Shown here: positions 32,806-43,038 of the stretch, one piece after another | How positions within the stretch are numbered: position 1 is the first letter of the stretch | Layout of the letters: every line of letters starts with the position of its first letter | Assembly (NCBI RefSeq): GCF_900141805.1 | Contig: NZ_FQYN01000006.1 | Location: 1-64,000 of the forward strand | Reading direction: 5' to 3' | Source of the DNA: Hymenobacter daecheongensis DSM 21074 | GTDB taxonomy: Bacteria > Bacteroidota > Bacteroidia > Cytophagales > Hymenobacteraceae | DNA length: 64,000 nucleotides | The notes under the pieces: generated by a model | What the model was told of the DNA's origin: nothing | Database searches by the model: none | Seen by the model: the letters and a program-made list of their open reading frames with translations, nothing else | Translations under genes and position numbers: made by a program

Positions 32806-32906
32806 AATAAATGTGCTAGTGTGGAAATGTGCTAATGTGCTAAACTCGTAACGGTCACTACATCAGCTTATTTCCACATTTTTCACATCAGCACATCAGC
32901 ACATTA
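32806..32906. repeat. Intergenic palindrome of 8-nt words (GTGCTRAT type) between rfbB and the epimerase gene
   Basis: The left arm (32806-32844) reads GTGCTAGT, GTGGAAAT, GTGCTAAT, GTGCTAAA. The right arm (32861-32906) is a tandem of CACATCAG and CACATT words in opposite sense. It ends 3 bp before the next ATG. Confidence 0.8.
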
Positions 32907-32909
32907 AAA

Positions 32910-33917
<1,008 letters not shown>

Positions 33918-34012
33918 CTTTGAGTTGTTATGCTTCAACCTCGCGGACGACAGATAAAGAATGACGCTTTAGTAGCTAATGCCCCGAGTTTTCAAGACCC
34001 CAAAACCCCACT

Positions 34013-34894
34013 ATGAAAGGTATTATTCTCGCCGGCGGCTCCGGCACTCGTTTGCACCCGCTCACGCTGGCTGTGTCCAAGCAAATGATGCCGGTGTATG
34101 ATAAGCCAATGATTTATTATCCGCTATCAATTCTGATGATGGCTGGTATTAAGGAAATCCTCATCATCACCACGCCCCACGACCAAGCCCAGTTTCAGAA
34201 GCTGCTTGGCGATGGCAAAAACCTAGGATGCAACTTCCAGTACACGGTGCAGGAAGTGCCTAACGGCCTAGCCCAGGCCTTCGTATTGGGTGCTGACTTC
34301 ATCGGCGACGACAAAGTGGCGCTGGTACTCGGCGACAATATTTTTCACGGGGCCGGCATGGAGGAACTGCTCAAAGCCAACAACAACCCCGACGGTGGCG
34401 TGGTGTATGCCTACCATGTGCACGACCCGGAGCGCTACGGCGTAGTAGAGTTCGACGCCAACAAGAAAGCTCTCAGCATCGAAGAAAAGCCGGCCAAGCC
34501 CAAGAGCAACTATGCCGTGCCCGGCCTCTATTTCTACGACAACGAGGTCATTCAGATTGCCCGCGACCTGAAGCCCAGCCCCCGCGGCGAGTATGAAATC
34601 ACGGATGTAAACCAGGAATACCTGCGTCGGGGCAAGCTGAAAGTGGGCATACTGGGCCGGGGCACTGCTTGGCTCGACACAGGCACGTTTGAAAGCCTGA
34701 TGCAAGCCGGCGAATTTGTGCGCGTATTGGAGCAGCGGCAGGGTCTGAAAGTGGGCTCGATTGAGGAAGTAGCGTACCGCCAGGGCTTCATCGATGCCAA
34801 CCAGCTTCGCAAAATCGCCGAGCCGCTACGTAAGAGTGGCTACGGCGACTACCTCATGCGCCTGCCCGAAAGCCTAATGCTGAGCAACGAGTAA
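34013..34894 (+). CDS. rfbA: Glucose-1-phosphate thymidylyltransferase
   Basis: This enzyme makes dTDP-glucose from glucose-1-phosphate and dTTP, feeding RfbB. The 293-aa protein begins with the nucleotide-binding [18 protein letters not shown], then [37 protein letters not shown] and the C-terminal [18 protein letters not shown]. The length is standard for the short type. The spacer in front ends with AAGACCCCAAAACCCC words close to the ATG. A strong terminator follows, so it closes the nucleotide-sugar block. Confidence 0.97.
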   Translation: MKGIILAGGSGTRLHPLTLAVSKQMMPVYDKPMIYYPLSILMMAGIKEILIITTPHDQAQFQKLLGDGKNLGCNFQYTVQEVPNGLAQAFVLGADFIGDDKVALVLGDNIFHGAGMEELLKANNNPDGGVVYAYHVHDPERYGVVEFDANKKALSIEEKPAKPKSNYAVPGLYFYDNEVIQIARDLKPSPRGEYEITDVNQEYLRRGKLKVGILGRGTAWLDTGTFESLMQAGEFVRVLEQRQGLKVGSIEEVAYRQGFIDANQLRKIAEPLRKSGYGDYLMRLPESLMLSNE

Positions 34895-34910
34895 AGTTTT
34901 GTAACACATC

Positions 34911-34944
34911 AAAAAAGCCATTCTCAGTCGGGAATGGCTTTTTT
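34911..34944. terminator. Rho-independent terminator after rfbA
   Basis: AAAAAGCCATTC pairs with GAATGGCTTTTT around a short loop. A-run and T-run flank it, so it can also serve the convergent chromate transporter gene. Confidence 0.92.
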
Positions 34945-34968
34945 AATGCTGTTGCTTGAGCGGACTGC

Positions 34969-36321
34969 CTAAAACAAGGCCCCCGCCAGCAACCCGGCCA
35001 GCACAATGGCATACGAGGGAATCTTCTCCCACAGCAGCAGGAAAAACGTGGCCGCCACCAGCACCAGATTCACCGGCGTATCGGGCAGTGGGTGGTAGAG
35101 CAGGAACGTAGCCGCGCACACCAGCCCCGCCGACACGGCGTTGATTCCTTCCAGTGAAGCCTTCACCACCCGGTACTGCTTGAGCTGGTCCCAGAAGCGA
35201 ATCAGGAAGAAGATGAGCAGCGTGCCCGGCATAAAAATGCCCGCCGCCGCCACCACCGCCCCCAGCACCTGTCCTCCAATGCCGCTGCCGTCGCGCCGCA
35301 TGGCCAGAGCCCCGATGTAGGAAGCGAAGGAAAAATTGGGCCCCGGCATGGCCTGCACCAGTCCCAGCCCCGACAGAAATTCCTGGGTGCTTAGGTAGTG
35401 CTTAAATTCCACAAACTCAGCGTAGAGCAACGGTGCCAGCACCTGGCCGCCGCCAAAAACCAGGCTGCCGTTGCGATAAAAGTTTTCGAACAGCAGCACC
35501 GGCAGCAGGCGCGTATACGAGCCCAGCAGGGCCGCCCCGATCAGCACGCCTATCCACAGCGCGAAGTTGGCCCACTCAATCTGCAAGGGCTGCTTATCGG
35601 GCAGTACCGGCATTTTGCGGTAGCGAAACGTAGTGATGGCCCCGCCGGCCAGCAGCAGCAGCGGCAGCAGCCAGGGCAGCTGAAAGCGGTAGGCCAGCAT
35701 GGCCGAAGCGACCATCAGCGCCACCGAGGTCTTGGTATGAATGACTTTCTCCGCGATTTTGTAGGCCGAATACGCCACAAAGCCCACCGCAATGGGCTGC
35801 ACGTACTGCACCAGATTGGTTACCTGAGTTTTATCCAAGTACGTGATGGTGAGGCCCGCCAGCGTCATCATCGTCACGGCGGGTAGCATCCAGACCAGAA
35901 CTGTGAGGTAGGCCAAGTTGGGCCCGCCGAGGCGAAAGCCGATGGCTGTGATGGTTTGGGTGGACGTGGGGCCGGGCAGAATCTGGCACAGGGCCGTCAG
36001 CTCCAGCAGCTCAGCCGCCGTGAGGTAGCGGCGCTTGTCTACCAACAGGCGCAGCATCATGGCCAAGTGGGCCTGCGGGCCGCCAAAGGCGGTGAGGCCC
36101 AGCGTGAGCACGTCTTTCAGGAAAATAATGCCCCGCACCCGTTTCGTGCGGGCTCCGCGGCGGCTCCGGGCGGGGGGCACAAGCTGGATTTCTTCCGTTT
36201 CCAAGACCAGGGGGAGTGTGGGGCCTTTAACCGAGGCAAAAGACCTCAACAGCACCGAACTTACCAAAATAAAATCGGTTGCCAAGGTGGATATCAACCC
36301 CGGCAACCGATTGCGAAGCAT
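34969..36321 (-). CDS. chrA: Chromate transporter (ChrA, long-chain CHR family)
   Basis: This inner-membrane anion exporter of the CHR family has two homologous CHR domains fused in one chain (up to 450 aa). The first domain is marked by LTLGLTAFGGPQAHLAMM and ILPGPTSTQT. The second is marked by SLVFGGGQVLAPLLYAEF and VQAMPGPNFSFASYIGAL, the family FGGP/PGP pairs. ChrA confers chromate resistance in some bacteria, but many homologues have unknown anions. The frame extends 60 residues beyond the first conserved helix. A TATTTTGG stretch close to the -7 consensus lies in that extension, so the true start may be nearer 36204 (TTG). Confidence 0.85.
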   Translation of the reverse strand: MLRNRLPGLISTLATDFILVSSVLLRSFASVKGPTLPLVLETEEIQLVPPARSRRGARTKRVRGIIFLKDVLTLGLTAFGGPQAHLAMMLRLLVDKRRYLTAAELLELTALCQILPGPTSTQTITAIGFRLGGPNLAYLTVLVWMLPAVTMMTLAGLTITYLDKTQVTNLVQYVQPIAVGFVAYSAYKIAEKVIHTKTSVALMVASAMLAYRFQLPWLLPLLLLAGGAITTFRYRKMPVLPDKQPLQIEWANFALWIGVLIGAALLGSYTRLLPVLLFENFYRNGSLVFGGGQVLAPLLYAEFVEFKHYLSTQEFLSGLGLVQAMPGPNFSFASYIGALAMRRDGSGIGGQVLGAVVAAAGIFMPGTLLIFFLIRFWDQLKQYRVVKASLEGINAVSAGLVCAATFLLYHPLPDTPVNLVLVAATFFLLLWEKIPSYAIVLAGLLAGALF

Positions 36322-36336
36322 CAGCCAATGAGAGGT

Positions 36337-37314
36337 TTACTTCTTTTTTAGGCCCAGCTCAATCAGGCGCTCATTCAGAAACTCGCCGGCCGTGATGTCG
36401 GCTTCCTTCTTGGGGTTTTCGGGCGTTACGCAGCTAGGCAGCGCCGCCAGGCTCATTTCGGAGCGCGGGTGCATGAAAAACGGCACCGAGAAGCGCGAGG
36501 AATTCATCTTCTCGCGGGCGGGGTTCACCACGCGGTGAATGGTACTTTTCAGCACGCCGTTGGTCAGGCGCTGTAGCATGTCGCCCACGTTCACCACAAT
36601 CTGGTCGGGCAAAGCGGTGATGGGAATCCACTTGTCGTCGCGGCGCTTCACTTGCAGGCCATCGGCCGATGCGCCCATCAGCAGCGTAATCAGGTTGATG
36701 TCGCCGTGCTCAGCGGCCCGTACGGCATCGGCCGGCACCGCGTCGGGGTTTTCGATGGGGAAATAGTGAATTGGACGCAGAATAGAATTTCCATTGCGTA
36801 CCTTGTCATCGAAGTAGTTTTCAGGCAGCTTCAAATAGAGGGCAATGGCCTTCAATACGTCTTTGCCCGCCGCTTCCAGCGTTTTGTAGGTGGTCAGGGT
36901 GCTCTCGCGGAACGAGGAAATTTCCTCGGGCCAAATGTTATCCGGATATTCGTGGCGGATGGGGTCGTTTTCATCGTCCACTTCCTGGCCCACGTGGAAG
37001 AACTCCTTCAAATCGCCGGTATTGCGGCCCTTTGCATGTTCTTTGCCTTTGCTGATGTATCCTCGCTGCCCGGCCAGGGCCGGGTTTTCGTAGCGCTGCT
37101 TGGCCTCATCGGGCAAGGAGAAGAACTGCTTCACGTCGCGATACAGCGCCTGGGTCTGCTCGTCGGTGAGGCCGTGGTTCTTCAGTGCCACGAAACCGAT
37201 GTTCTGATACGCTTCGCCCAGCTGCTGAACAAAGCGGGCCTTGCGCTCCGGGTCACCGGAACGGAAATCGGCCAGGTCGAGGGACGGAATTTCTTCCAAC
37301 AATTTTTCTTCCAT
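36337..37314 (-). CDS. Isopenicillin N synthase-like 2-oxoglutarate/Fe(II) oxygenase
   Basis: This 325-aa member of the non-haem iron oxygenase superfamily has the N-terminal DIOX_N region (IPSLDLADFRS, GFVALKNHGL) and the double-stranded beta-helix core. The core carries EHGDINLITLL (His-x-Asp), KSTIHRVVNP (distal His) and NSSRFSVPFFMHP (Arg-x-Ser that binds the 2-oxoacid). All catalytic positions are intact. The substrate is unknown and the neighbours give no hint. It lies 16 bp from the chrA frame on the same strand, so co-transcription is likely. An E. coli-like TATAAT (minus strand, about 37328-37333) lies shortly upstream. Confidence 0.9.
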   Translation of the reverse strand: MEEKLLEEIPSLDLADFRSGDPERKARFVQQLGEAYQNIGFVALKNHGLTDEQTQALYRDVKQFFSLPDEAKQRYENPALAGQRGYISKGKEHAKGRNTGDLKEFFHVGQEVDDENDPIRHEYPDNIWPEEISSFRESTLTTYKTLEAAGKDVLKAIALYLKLPENYFDDKVRNGNSILRPIHYFPIENPDAVPADAVRAAEHGDINLITLLMGASADGLQVKRRDDKWIPITALPDQIVVNVGDMLQRLTNGVLKSTIHRVVNPAREKMNSSRFSVPFFMHPRSEMSLAALPSCVTPENPKKEADITAGEFLNERLIELGLKKK

Positions 37315-37451
37315 AGCAGGAAATCATTATACTTTTGAGCGAACCTTACGTATTGCGCAAGGTACTGAAAAAATCATTCGTCGTTTCGCAGTCGAAACGC
37401 GCCCGGACAAGCGGTCCGGTAGTCTTGTAAACCCTTCCATTCTTTCCCCAC

Positions 37452-38282
37452 ATGAAAGCATCTGCTTTATTGGTGAGCAGCGCAATGCTGCTCGGGCTGG
37501 CCGCCTGCGATACGGCCCGCCAGCAACAGGAGTCCGGCTCGAACGCCACGGCCAGCACGATTTCGAGCGGTTCGGCGGCTTCGATGGAGAAAAATGGTCT
37601 GCGCCTGACTCCGTTCAGCGACTCGCCCAAAATGCCTGAGGCTCAGCTGCTGCTCAAGTCGCCGGCCTCTGGCTCCAGCGTCGCCAGCGGCAATGTTGCC
37701 TTCGACTACGACATCACCAACTTCCAGCTGAGCAAAATGACCGGCGGCATGCACGCCGGCGAAATGGCTACCTCGGAGAAGGGCCAGCATATTCACAATA
37801 TCGTGGACAATGAGCCCTACACGGCCCATTATACCACCGAATTTACCAAGCCTTTGGCCGACGGCCAGCACGTAGTGCTGTCGTTCCTGTCGCGCTCCTA
37901 CCATGAGAGCCTTAAGCACCGCGGTGCCTACGACCTGCGCGTAGTAACGGCGGGCAATGCCGCCACCGCCAAGCCCCTGGGAGCCGACCTGACCGCGCCG
38001 CACCTGTTCTACAGCCGCCCCAAGGATACGTACTCCGGGGCTGATGCCAAGAAGGTGATGCTGGACTTCTATCTGGTAAACACCACTTTGTCGCCGGACG
38101 GCAACAAAGTGCGGGCTACCATCAACGGCACCGAATTCATGCTCGACCAGTGGGCTCCCTATATGATGGAAGGCCTGCCCGCCGGGCAGAACACCGTGAA
38201 GCTGGAACTGGTAGATGCCAGCGGCACCATGATTCCCGGCCCCTACAACTCCGTGACGCGCACGTTTACGCTGCAGCCGTAA
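37452..38282 (+). CDS. Lipoprotein of unknown function, DUF4399-like region
   Basis: This 276-aa secreted protein has a signal peptide ending in the lipobox LAAC, then a Ser/Ala-rich linker (about residues 20-50). The body contains a His-rich region, GQHIHNIVDNEPYTAHYTTE, and ADGQHVVLSFLSRSYHESLK, which loosely resembles DUF4399 domains. A second beta-rich part follows (FMLDQWAPYMMEGLPAGQN). I do not recognise the family firmly and the ligand is unknown, although the clustered His residues would suit a metal. It is divergent from the oxygenase gene and followed by a short palindrome and a terminator. Confidence 0.6.
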   Translation: MKASALLVSSAMLLGLAACDTARQQQESGSNATASTISSGSAASMEKNGLRLTPFSDSPKMPEAQLLLKSPASGSSVASGNVAFDYDITNFQLSKMTGGMHAGEMATSEKGQHIHNIVDNEPYTAHYTTEFTKPLADGQHVVLSFLSRSYHESLKHRGAYDLRVVTAGNAATAKPLGADLTAPHLFYSRPKDTYSGADAKKVMLDFYLVNTTLSPDGNKVRATINGTEFMLDQWAPYMMEGLPAGQNTVKLELVDASGTMIPGPYNSVTRTFTLQP

Positions 38283-38357
38283 GGTGAAATAGTGAGTTTG
38301 ATGTTTTGGATGCGCTCCTTGTGCCAGCAGAACATTAGACTCACCATTTCGCTATTA
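38282..38357. repeat. Short intergenic palindrome (GTGAAATA type)
   Basis: The left arm (38282-38307) reads AGGTGAAATAGTGAGTTTGA and the right arm (38329-38357) its near complement with AGAAC then ACTCACCATTTC. The loop again holds ATGCGC. It begins at the stop codon of the lipoprotein gene. Confidence 0.8.
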
Positions 38358-38363
38358 CGCCAA

Positions 38364-38395
38364 AACGCCCCCTTTCCAGCTGGAGAGGGGGCGTT
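38364..38395. terminator. Terminator between convergent genes
   Basis: AACGCCCCCTTTCCA pairs with TGGAGAGGGGGCGTT at 14 of 15 positions, around GC. No long T-run follows. A weak, degenerate REP-like inverted pair (38425-38482) lies between it and the stop codon of the convergent gene. Confidence 0.65.
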
Positions 38396-38488
38396 GCTGA
38401 TTTATGACAGCGGCGAATAGATCATGCCTGTCCTTGCGAAAAGGCATGACATTCCGCGTATCAAGTGAAGCAATGACAGGCAATCATT

Positions 38489-40495
38489 TCATCGCCAGCT
38501 GCCTACGCGCCAGTTTATGGCTATTTCGAAATAAGGGTAGAGGTTGCGAGTGGCGCGGGCCAGCTCTTCGGGGGCGTAGCTGGTGCCGGCGTAGAGGCCG
38601 GGGCCTTCGCGGTAGCGGTAAAAAGTGCTTAGCTGCTGCAGCCAGAGGCTGGTGGTGAGGGTGAAGCCGGCGGCGGTGTGGCGCTCGTAGGCCAGGTCGG
38701 GGCCCTGCTGGCGCGTTACGTGGCGCAGGTAAATGAGAATGGGCGTGCCGCCGGCGGTGGCCAGCAGGGCAGCGCGACCGTGGGTGCGCTGCTCCAGAAA
38801 GCGGTAGCCCACGCGCAGGCTGCTGCGGCCGCGCGGGCCGCTCCAGCCCTGGCGCAGGCCGCCAGCCAGATCGTGCGTGATGGTGGTATCCAGGGGGCTT
38901 TCGCGGAAGCGGGGCCAGTTGAGCAGGCCCACGCGGTTTTCGCGGCGCACGTAGTCCAGCGTGAGAAGGCGCTGGGGCGTGAGCTGGTAGCTAAGGTTCT
39001 GCTGCTGCTCCAGCACCCGGTTGGCGCGATTTTTCAGCTGCTCGCTGGCCCGGTCGCGCACCTGGTAGCTCACCCACAGATGATACGTTGATTTGAGGCT
39101 GAAGCGGCCCGGTGCCCACGTGAAGCCCGGCTCCCAGTGCAGTAGGCGGTCGGTGTAGTTCTCGGCACTCTGGGCGGCTTTGATGAAGATGAACTGCCGG
39201 TATTCGCCGCCCACGGCCAGGGTGGTGCGAAATGCGCCGGCCCAACGCCCGGCCCAGGTGAGGCGCAGCAGATGCTGCGACTCGTCGCGGTCCTGCTCGT
39301 TTTCCTTGCTGGGCGTATCCACGCGCAGCAACTGGGCCGTGCCCAGCAGCGTGAGGGCGTGGCGCGGCTGGGGCAGCCACGTCAGCTCCGACTGCCAGAG
39401 GGTAGTTTTCTCGGTAATGTCCTTCACCCGCTCGCGGGCCATAGCCGTTTCCAGGCGCGTGGGCAGCAGGTTGCGGTTGTTGTCGAGCGAGTAGGCGCGG
39501 TTTCGCTCCCGGTAGTTGAAGGTGAGCATGAACTGCAGCTTTCGGCTGCCCAGCCGCACTTCCTGTCGGGTATCCAGCTCCTGCTGCTGGTAGCGCAGGT
39601 TTTGCACGGTATCTGCCTCAGAAGCAAGGCGACGGTAGAGGAAGGCTCGACTGGGGAGCACCAGGGAATTGTCGGAGCGGAACGAAACCCGGTCGGCGAG
39701 GCGGTAGACCCACGTGAGCTGGGTGGCCACGGTGTCGCTCTGAATGCGCTGCACGTTGCCGGGCACGTAGTCTTCGGCCCGGTTGGAGCGGTAGCCCAGG
39801 CGCAACGCCCCGGTCGAGTAGTCGTCGAACGTGCGCTCGTAGAAGCCTTCGGCCACGGTGCGCTGCCAGATGCGCGGACCCAGGTTGGAGCGCGTGCCAT
39901 AGAGCCGCACCGCCACCGGCTGCGTGGAGCCCTGATGGGGGTACACCAGCGTCGTCACTTCCAGTCCATACGCGGGGCCGGCATCGCGGCGGCCATTGCG
40001 GGCATCGTAGCCCAGCCCGCCAAACAGCACATAGCGGGCCTCCGACAGCGTATCGGTGGCTGCCAGTGGGCGCAGGCGGTGGTGGTAGCCCAGCCGGCCC
40101 AGCCAGGCCCCGGAGCGGGTGGCATTGGCCCTACTTTGCTCAAAGTGTAGCTGCTGACCGGCCTCCCAGCCCCGGCCCAGGCGCAGGGTGTGCAGCGCAT
40201 GGGCCAGGTAGTCTTCGCGCACGAAAGGCGGGCGGCCGCGCTCGTCGTAGAGCCACTCGCTGAGCAGCCGGTAGCGCAGGTGCTGGCGGGCCGTAAGGCG
40301 GTAGCTACCCAATAGATTGGTTTGCTGGGCGTAGGTACTCACGCCCACGCGCCGGGCCCGGAAGGAAAGCAGCACCAGCGAATCGGGGGCCGGGACTTGG
40401 CCGGGCTGCTGGGCCCTAATTGGCACCGCGCACCCGGCCGCCAGCACCAGGCTCACAATGAATACGAACAGAAACCAGGCACCGCGGCGACACAT
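38489..40495 (-). CDS. Outer-membrane beta-barrel protein of unknown family
   Basis: This 668-aa protein starts with a signal peptide (WFLFVFIVSLVLAAG...IRAQQ) that could be cut by either signal peptidase I or II (LAAGC). The rest alternates polar and aromatic residues in the way of a large beta-barrel, with turns such as YRSNRAEDYVPG and LTFNYRERNRAYSLDNNRN, and it ends in SWR. No plug, TonB box or known porin family was recognised. The ATG at 40495 is the start of the signal peptide, and the frame continues upstream without one. It is divergent from the OmpA/PD40 gene, with a 277-bp spacer holding no clear promoter. Confidence 0.65.
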   Translation of the reverse strand: MCRRGAWFLFVFIVSLVLAAGCAVPIRAQQPGQVPAPDSLVLLSFRARRVGVSTYAQQTNLLGSYRLTARQHLRYRLLSEWLYDERGRPPFVREDYLAHALHTLRLGRGWEAGQQLHFEQSRANATRSGAWLGRLGYHHRLRPLAATDTLSEARYVLFGGLGYDARNGRRDAGPAYGLEVTTLVYPHQGSTQPVAVRLYGTRSNLGPRIWQRTVAEGFYERTFDDYSTGALRLGYRSNRAEDYVPGNVQRIQSDTVATQLTWVYRLADRVSFRSDNSLVLPSRAFLYRRLASEADTVQNLRYQQQELDTRQEVRLGSRKLQFMLTFNYRERNRAYSLDNNRNLLPTRLETAMARERVKDITEKTTLWQSELTWLPQPRHALTLLGTAQLLRVDTPSKENEQDRDESQHLLRLTWAGRWAGAFRTTLAVGGEYRQFIFIKAAQSAENYTDRLLHWEPGFTWAPGRFSLKSTYHLWVSYQVRDRASEQLKNRANRVLEQQQNLSYQLTPQRLLTLDYVRRENRVGLLNWPRFRESPLDTTITHDLAGGLRQGWSGPRGRSSLRVGYRFLEQRTHGRAALLATAGGTPILIYLRHVTRQQGPDLAYERHTAAGFTLTTSLWLQQLSTFYRYREGPGLYAGTSYAPEELARATRNLYPYFEIAINWRVGSWR

Positions 40496-40772
40496 AACAA
40501 ACAGATAATAGGGCGCATCTGCACGGTGCCGCCAGCAAGGGGTAAGGTAGCCAATCGGGGCCCGCGCCGCAACGGACCGCCCGGCGGAGTGGCGCTGCCG
40601 GCCGCCATACCGCAAAAAATAATGCTAAACCCAAGCTCGGCTGTTTATTTTTGGGTTGGCTTGTCGGGCTTGTCGTAACTTCCCGGCGGCACAAGTCGTC
40701 TTGTGTGTCCGGGGTTGCCATAGGGGTAAGTTGTACAAACCCGCAGGCTTTTGTTTTGCCATCATGTAGCTT

Positions 40773-42818
40773 ATGATTGTTCGGAAACTTTTTCTGTCGC
40801 TGGGGTTGGTTTTGGGCGGTGCCGGGCTTACGCAGGCGCAACACGCCATCTGGGCCGCCAAAGTGGTAGGCGTATCTTCGCAAAAGGCGGAGGGGAAAGA
40901 AGCCTTTTCGCCCGAAAAAGTACTGGGCGAGCCCAACGCGCAGCCGCTGGGCCAGATCAGCAACGATGCCTGGATTCCTAAAAAGGAAGGTACCAACGAA
41001 TTTATTGAGGTGCGCTTCGGCAAGTCATTGGTGGCCAAGCAGGTGACAGTGATTGAGAACTTCAACCCCGGCTCCGTTATCAAGATTGAGCTGGTGGACA
41101 CCCGCGGCACCAAGCACCAGATTTATACCAACGACAGCCCCGGCCCTATTCCGGAGCAGTTCCGCTCGCTGCAGGCCACCTTCCCGGCTGCTACCTACCG
41201 CACTATCGGCGTGGTAGTGACCATGAATACCAAGGCCGTGAACGGCGTAAACCAGATCGACGCCATCGGCATTGCAGACGTGGCGGAGGTGATGGTGAAA
41301 AAGGAATTCGCTAATGTGGCCCCCGAGGGCAGCGTGCGGTTCGACTCCGCGATGGTGAACCTGGGGCCAAACGTCAACTCAAAATACGTAGACACCCACC
41401 CGGTCATCAGCCCCGACGGCAAGACGCTGTTTTTTGCCCGCCAGGAGAGCCCGCAGAACGTGGGCGGCTCGAAGGACGGGCAGGACGTGTGGTACAGCAC
41501 CCTGGCCAATGCCGCCAAAAAAAGCTGGAACCCGGCCAAAAACATCGGCGGCCCCATCAATACTCCCGGCCCCAACGGGCTGGCCTCGGTGTCGTCGGAT
41601 GGTAACAGCGCGGTGCTCATCAACGTGTATCGCCCTGACGGCTCGCTCGATCCGAAAGGCGTGAGCACAGTTCGCCGCACCAAAACGGGCTGGGGCATGC
41701 CGGTAAAGATGGAAATCGAGGATTTCTATAACGACGACCCCGACCATGTCGACTACTTTTTGGCTACTTCCGGCAAAGCCCTGCTGATGGCCGTGGCCCG
41801 CAAAGACGGTAAGGGCGAGCAGGATATCTACGTGAGCTTTCCTAAGCCCGACGGCGGCTGGTCGCGGCCCAAAAACCTGGGCTCGGCAGTGAATACCAAG
41901 AAGCCCGAGTTTGCCCCGTTTCTGGCGGCCGATGGCAAAACGCTCTACTTCGCCTCCGAAGGCCACACCGGCTACGGCAACGCCGACATTTTTTACTCCA
42001 AGCGCCTCGACGACACCTGGACCAACTGGAGCGCCCCGCGCAACCTGGGCACCAGCATCAACTCGCCTGATTTCGACGGCTACTTCACGCTGGCCGCTTC
42101 CGGCGAAGATGCCTACCTGGTTTCGTCCCGGAAGGGTATTGACAATTCCCGCGACATTTTCCGCATCAACCTCACGCCGCAGTTCAAGCCCGAAGTGGTG
42201 ACGCTGGTGCGGGGCCGCGTGCTGGATGCCGCCACTCAGAAGCCGGTGGCCGCCACCATCCGCTACGAAAACCTGCTGACCGGCGAAGAAATCGGGGTGG
42301 CGGAAACCAGCCCCGTTGATGGCTCCTACACCATTGTGCTGCCTTCGGGCGCGCACTACGGCTACCGCGCCGAGTCGCCGAACTACCTGGCTGAGAGCGA
42401 CAACCTCGACGCTACCGACAAGCAGAAATACAGCGAAATCACCCAGGATTTGTTTCTGGTGCCCTTCGCGGTGGGCTCCACCATCAAGCTGAACAACATC
42501 TTTTTCACCCAGAGCAAGTACTATCTGCGCGACAATTCTTATCCCGAACTGTTGCGGCTGGTGCGCATTCTGAAGGATTATCCGGGCGTGGAAATTAAGC
42601 TGGAAGGCCACACCGACAACCAAGGCGACCCGGCGCTGAACGTGAAGCTAAGCTTGGACCGCGTGAACGAGGTGAAGAAATACCTGGTGTCGAAGGGCAT
42701 TCCTGGTAACCGCATTGCCACCGAAGGCTTCGGCGGCTCGAAGCCCATTGCCAGCAACGAAAAAGAAGAAACCCGCAAGCTGAACCGCCGCGTGGAGTTC
42801 CGAATTACGAAGAAGTGA
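40773..42818 (+). CDS. OmpA-family protein with PD40-like repeats
   Basis: This 681-aa exported protein has a signal peptide (FLSLGLVLGGAGLTQAQ) and a middle region of PD40/WD-like blades (HPVISPDGKTLFFARQE, FAPFLAADGKTLYFASEGH, GYFTLAASGEDAYLVSS). A carboxypeptidase-like regulatory beta-sandwich (RVLDAATQKPVAATIRY) follows. The C-terminus is the OmpA peptidoglycan-binding domain (LEGHTDNQGDPALNVKLSLD). It also has an N-terminal F5/8-type-like segment (about 30-150). Such proteins tie the outer membrane to the cell wall, and related architectures occur with gliding or type IX secretion genes. No type IX gene adjoins it here. Confidence 0.85.
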   Translation: MIVRKLFLSLGLVLGGAGLTQAQHAIWAAKVVGVSSQKAEGKEAFSPEKVLGEPNAQPLGQISNDAWIPKKEGTNEFIEVRFGKSLVAKQVTVIENFNPGSVIKIELVDTRGTKHQIYTNDSPGPIPEQFRSLQATFPAATYRTIGVVVTMNTKAVNGVNQIDAIGIADVAEVMVKKEFANVAPEGSVRFDSAMVNLGPNVNSKYVDTHPVISPDGKTLFFARQESPQNVGGSKDGQDVWYSTLANAAKKSWNPAKNIGGPINTPGPNGLASVSSDGNSAVLINVYRPDGSLDPKGVSTVRRTKTGWGMPVKMEIEDFYNDDPDHVDYFLATSGKALLMAVARKDGKGEQDIYVSFPKPDGGWSRPKNLGSAVNTKKPEFAPFLAADGKTLYFASEGHTGYGNADIFYSKRLDDTWTNWSAPRNLGTSINSPDFDGYFTLAASGEDAYLVSSRKGIDNSRDIFRINLTPQFKPEVVTLVRGRVLDAATQKPVAATIRYENLLTGEEIGVAETSPVDGSYTIVLPSGAHYGYRAESPNYLAESDNLDATDKQKYSEITQDLFLVPFAVGSTIKLNNIFFTQSKYYLRDNSYPELLRLVRILKDYPGVEIKLEGHTDNQGDPALNVKLSLDRVNEVKKYLVSKGIPGNRIATEGFGGSKPIASNEKEETRKLNRRVEFRITKK

Positions 42819-42823
42819 TTTTT

Positions 42824-43018
42824 TAATGTGCTGATGTGGAAATGTGCTGATGCAAAGCGCCTGTCATCCTGAGAAAAGCGAAGGACCTTTCTCCGTTAAG
42901 CGACAAGCTTTTTAAAATGAGCAAAGCCCTTTACCACGCAAATGGTAAAGGGCTTTGTGCGTTGAATGACAATTGCAGTAGCTGAAGAGGAAGATCCTTC
43001 GCAGGCTCAGGATGACAG
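42824..43018. repeat. GTGCTGAT-type words followed by a REP-like inverted pair around a terminator
   Basis: 42824-42852 has the words ATGTGCTGATGTGGAAATG. Then come REP-like arms 42861-42893 (CTGTCATCCTGAGAAAAGCG) and 42990-43018 in reverse. Inside, GCAAAGCCCTTTACCA pairs with TGGTAAAGGGCTTTGTGC (42921-42960), a strong stem. The whole lies between the OmpA/PD40 stop and the convergent floA stop. Confidence 0.8.
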
Positions 43019-43038
43019 ACGAAATTTTTAGCAGCTTA

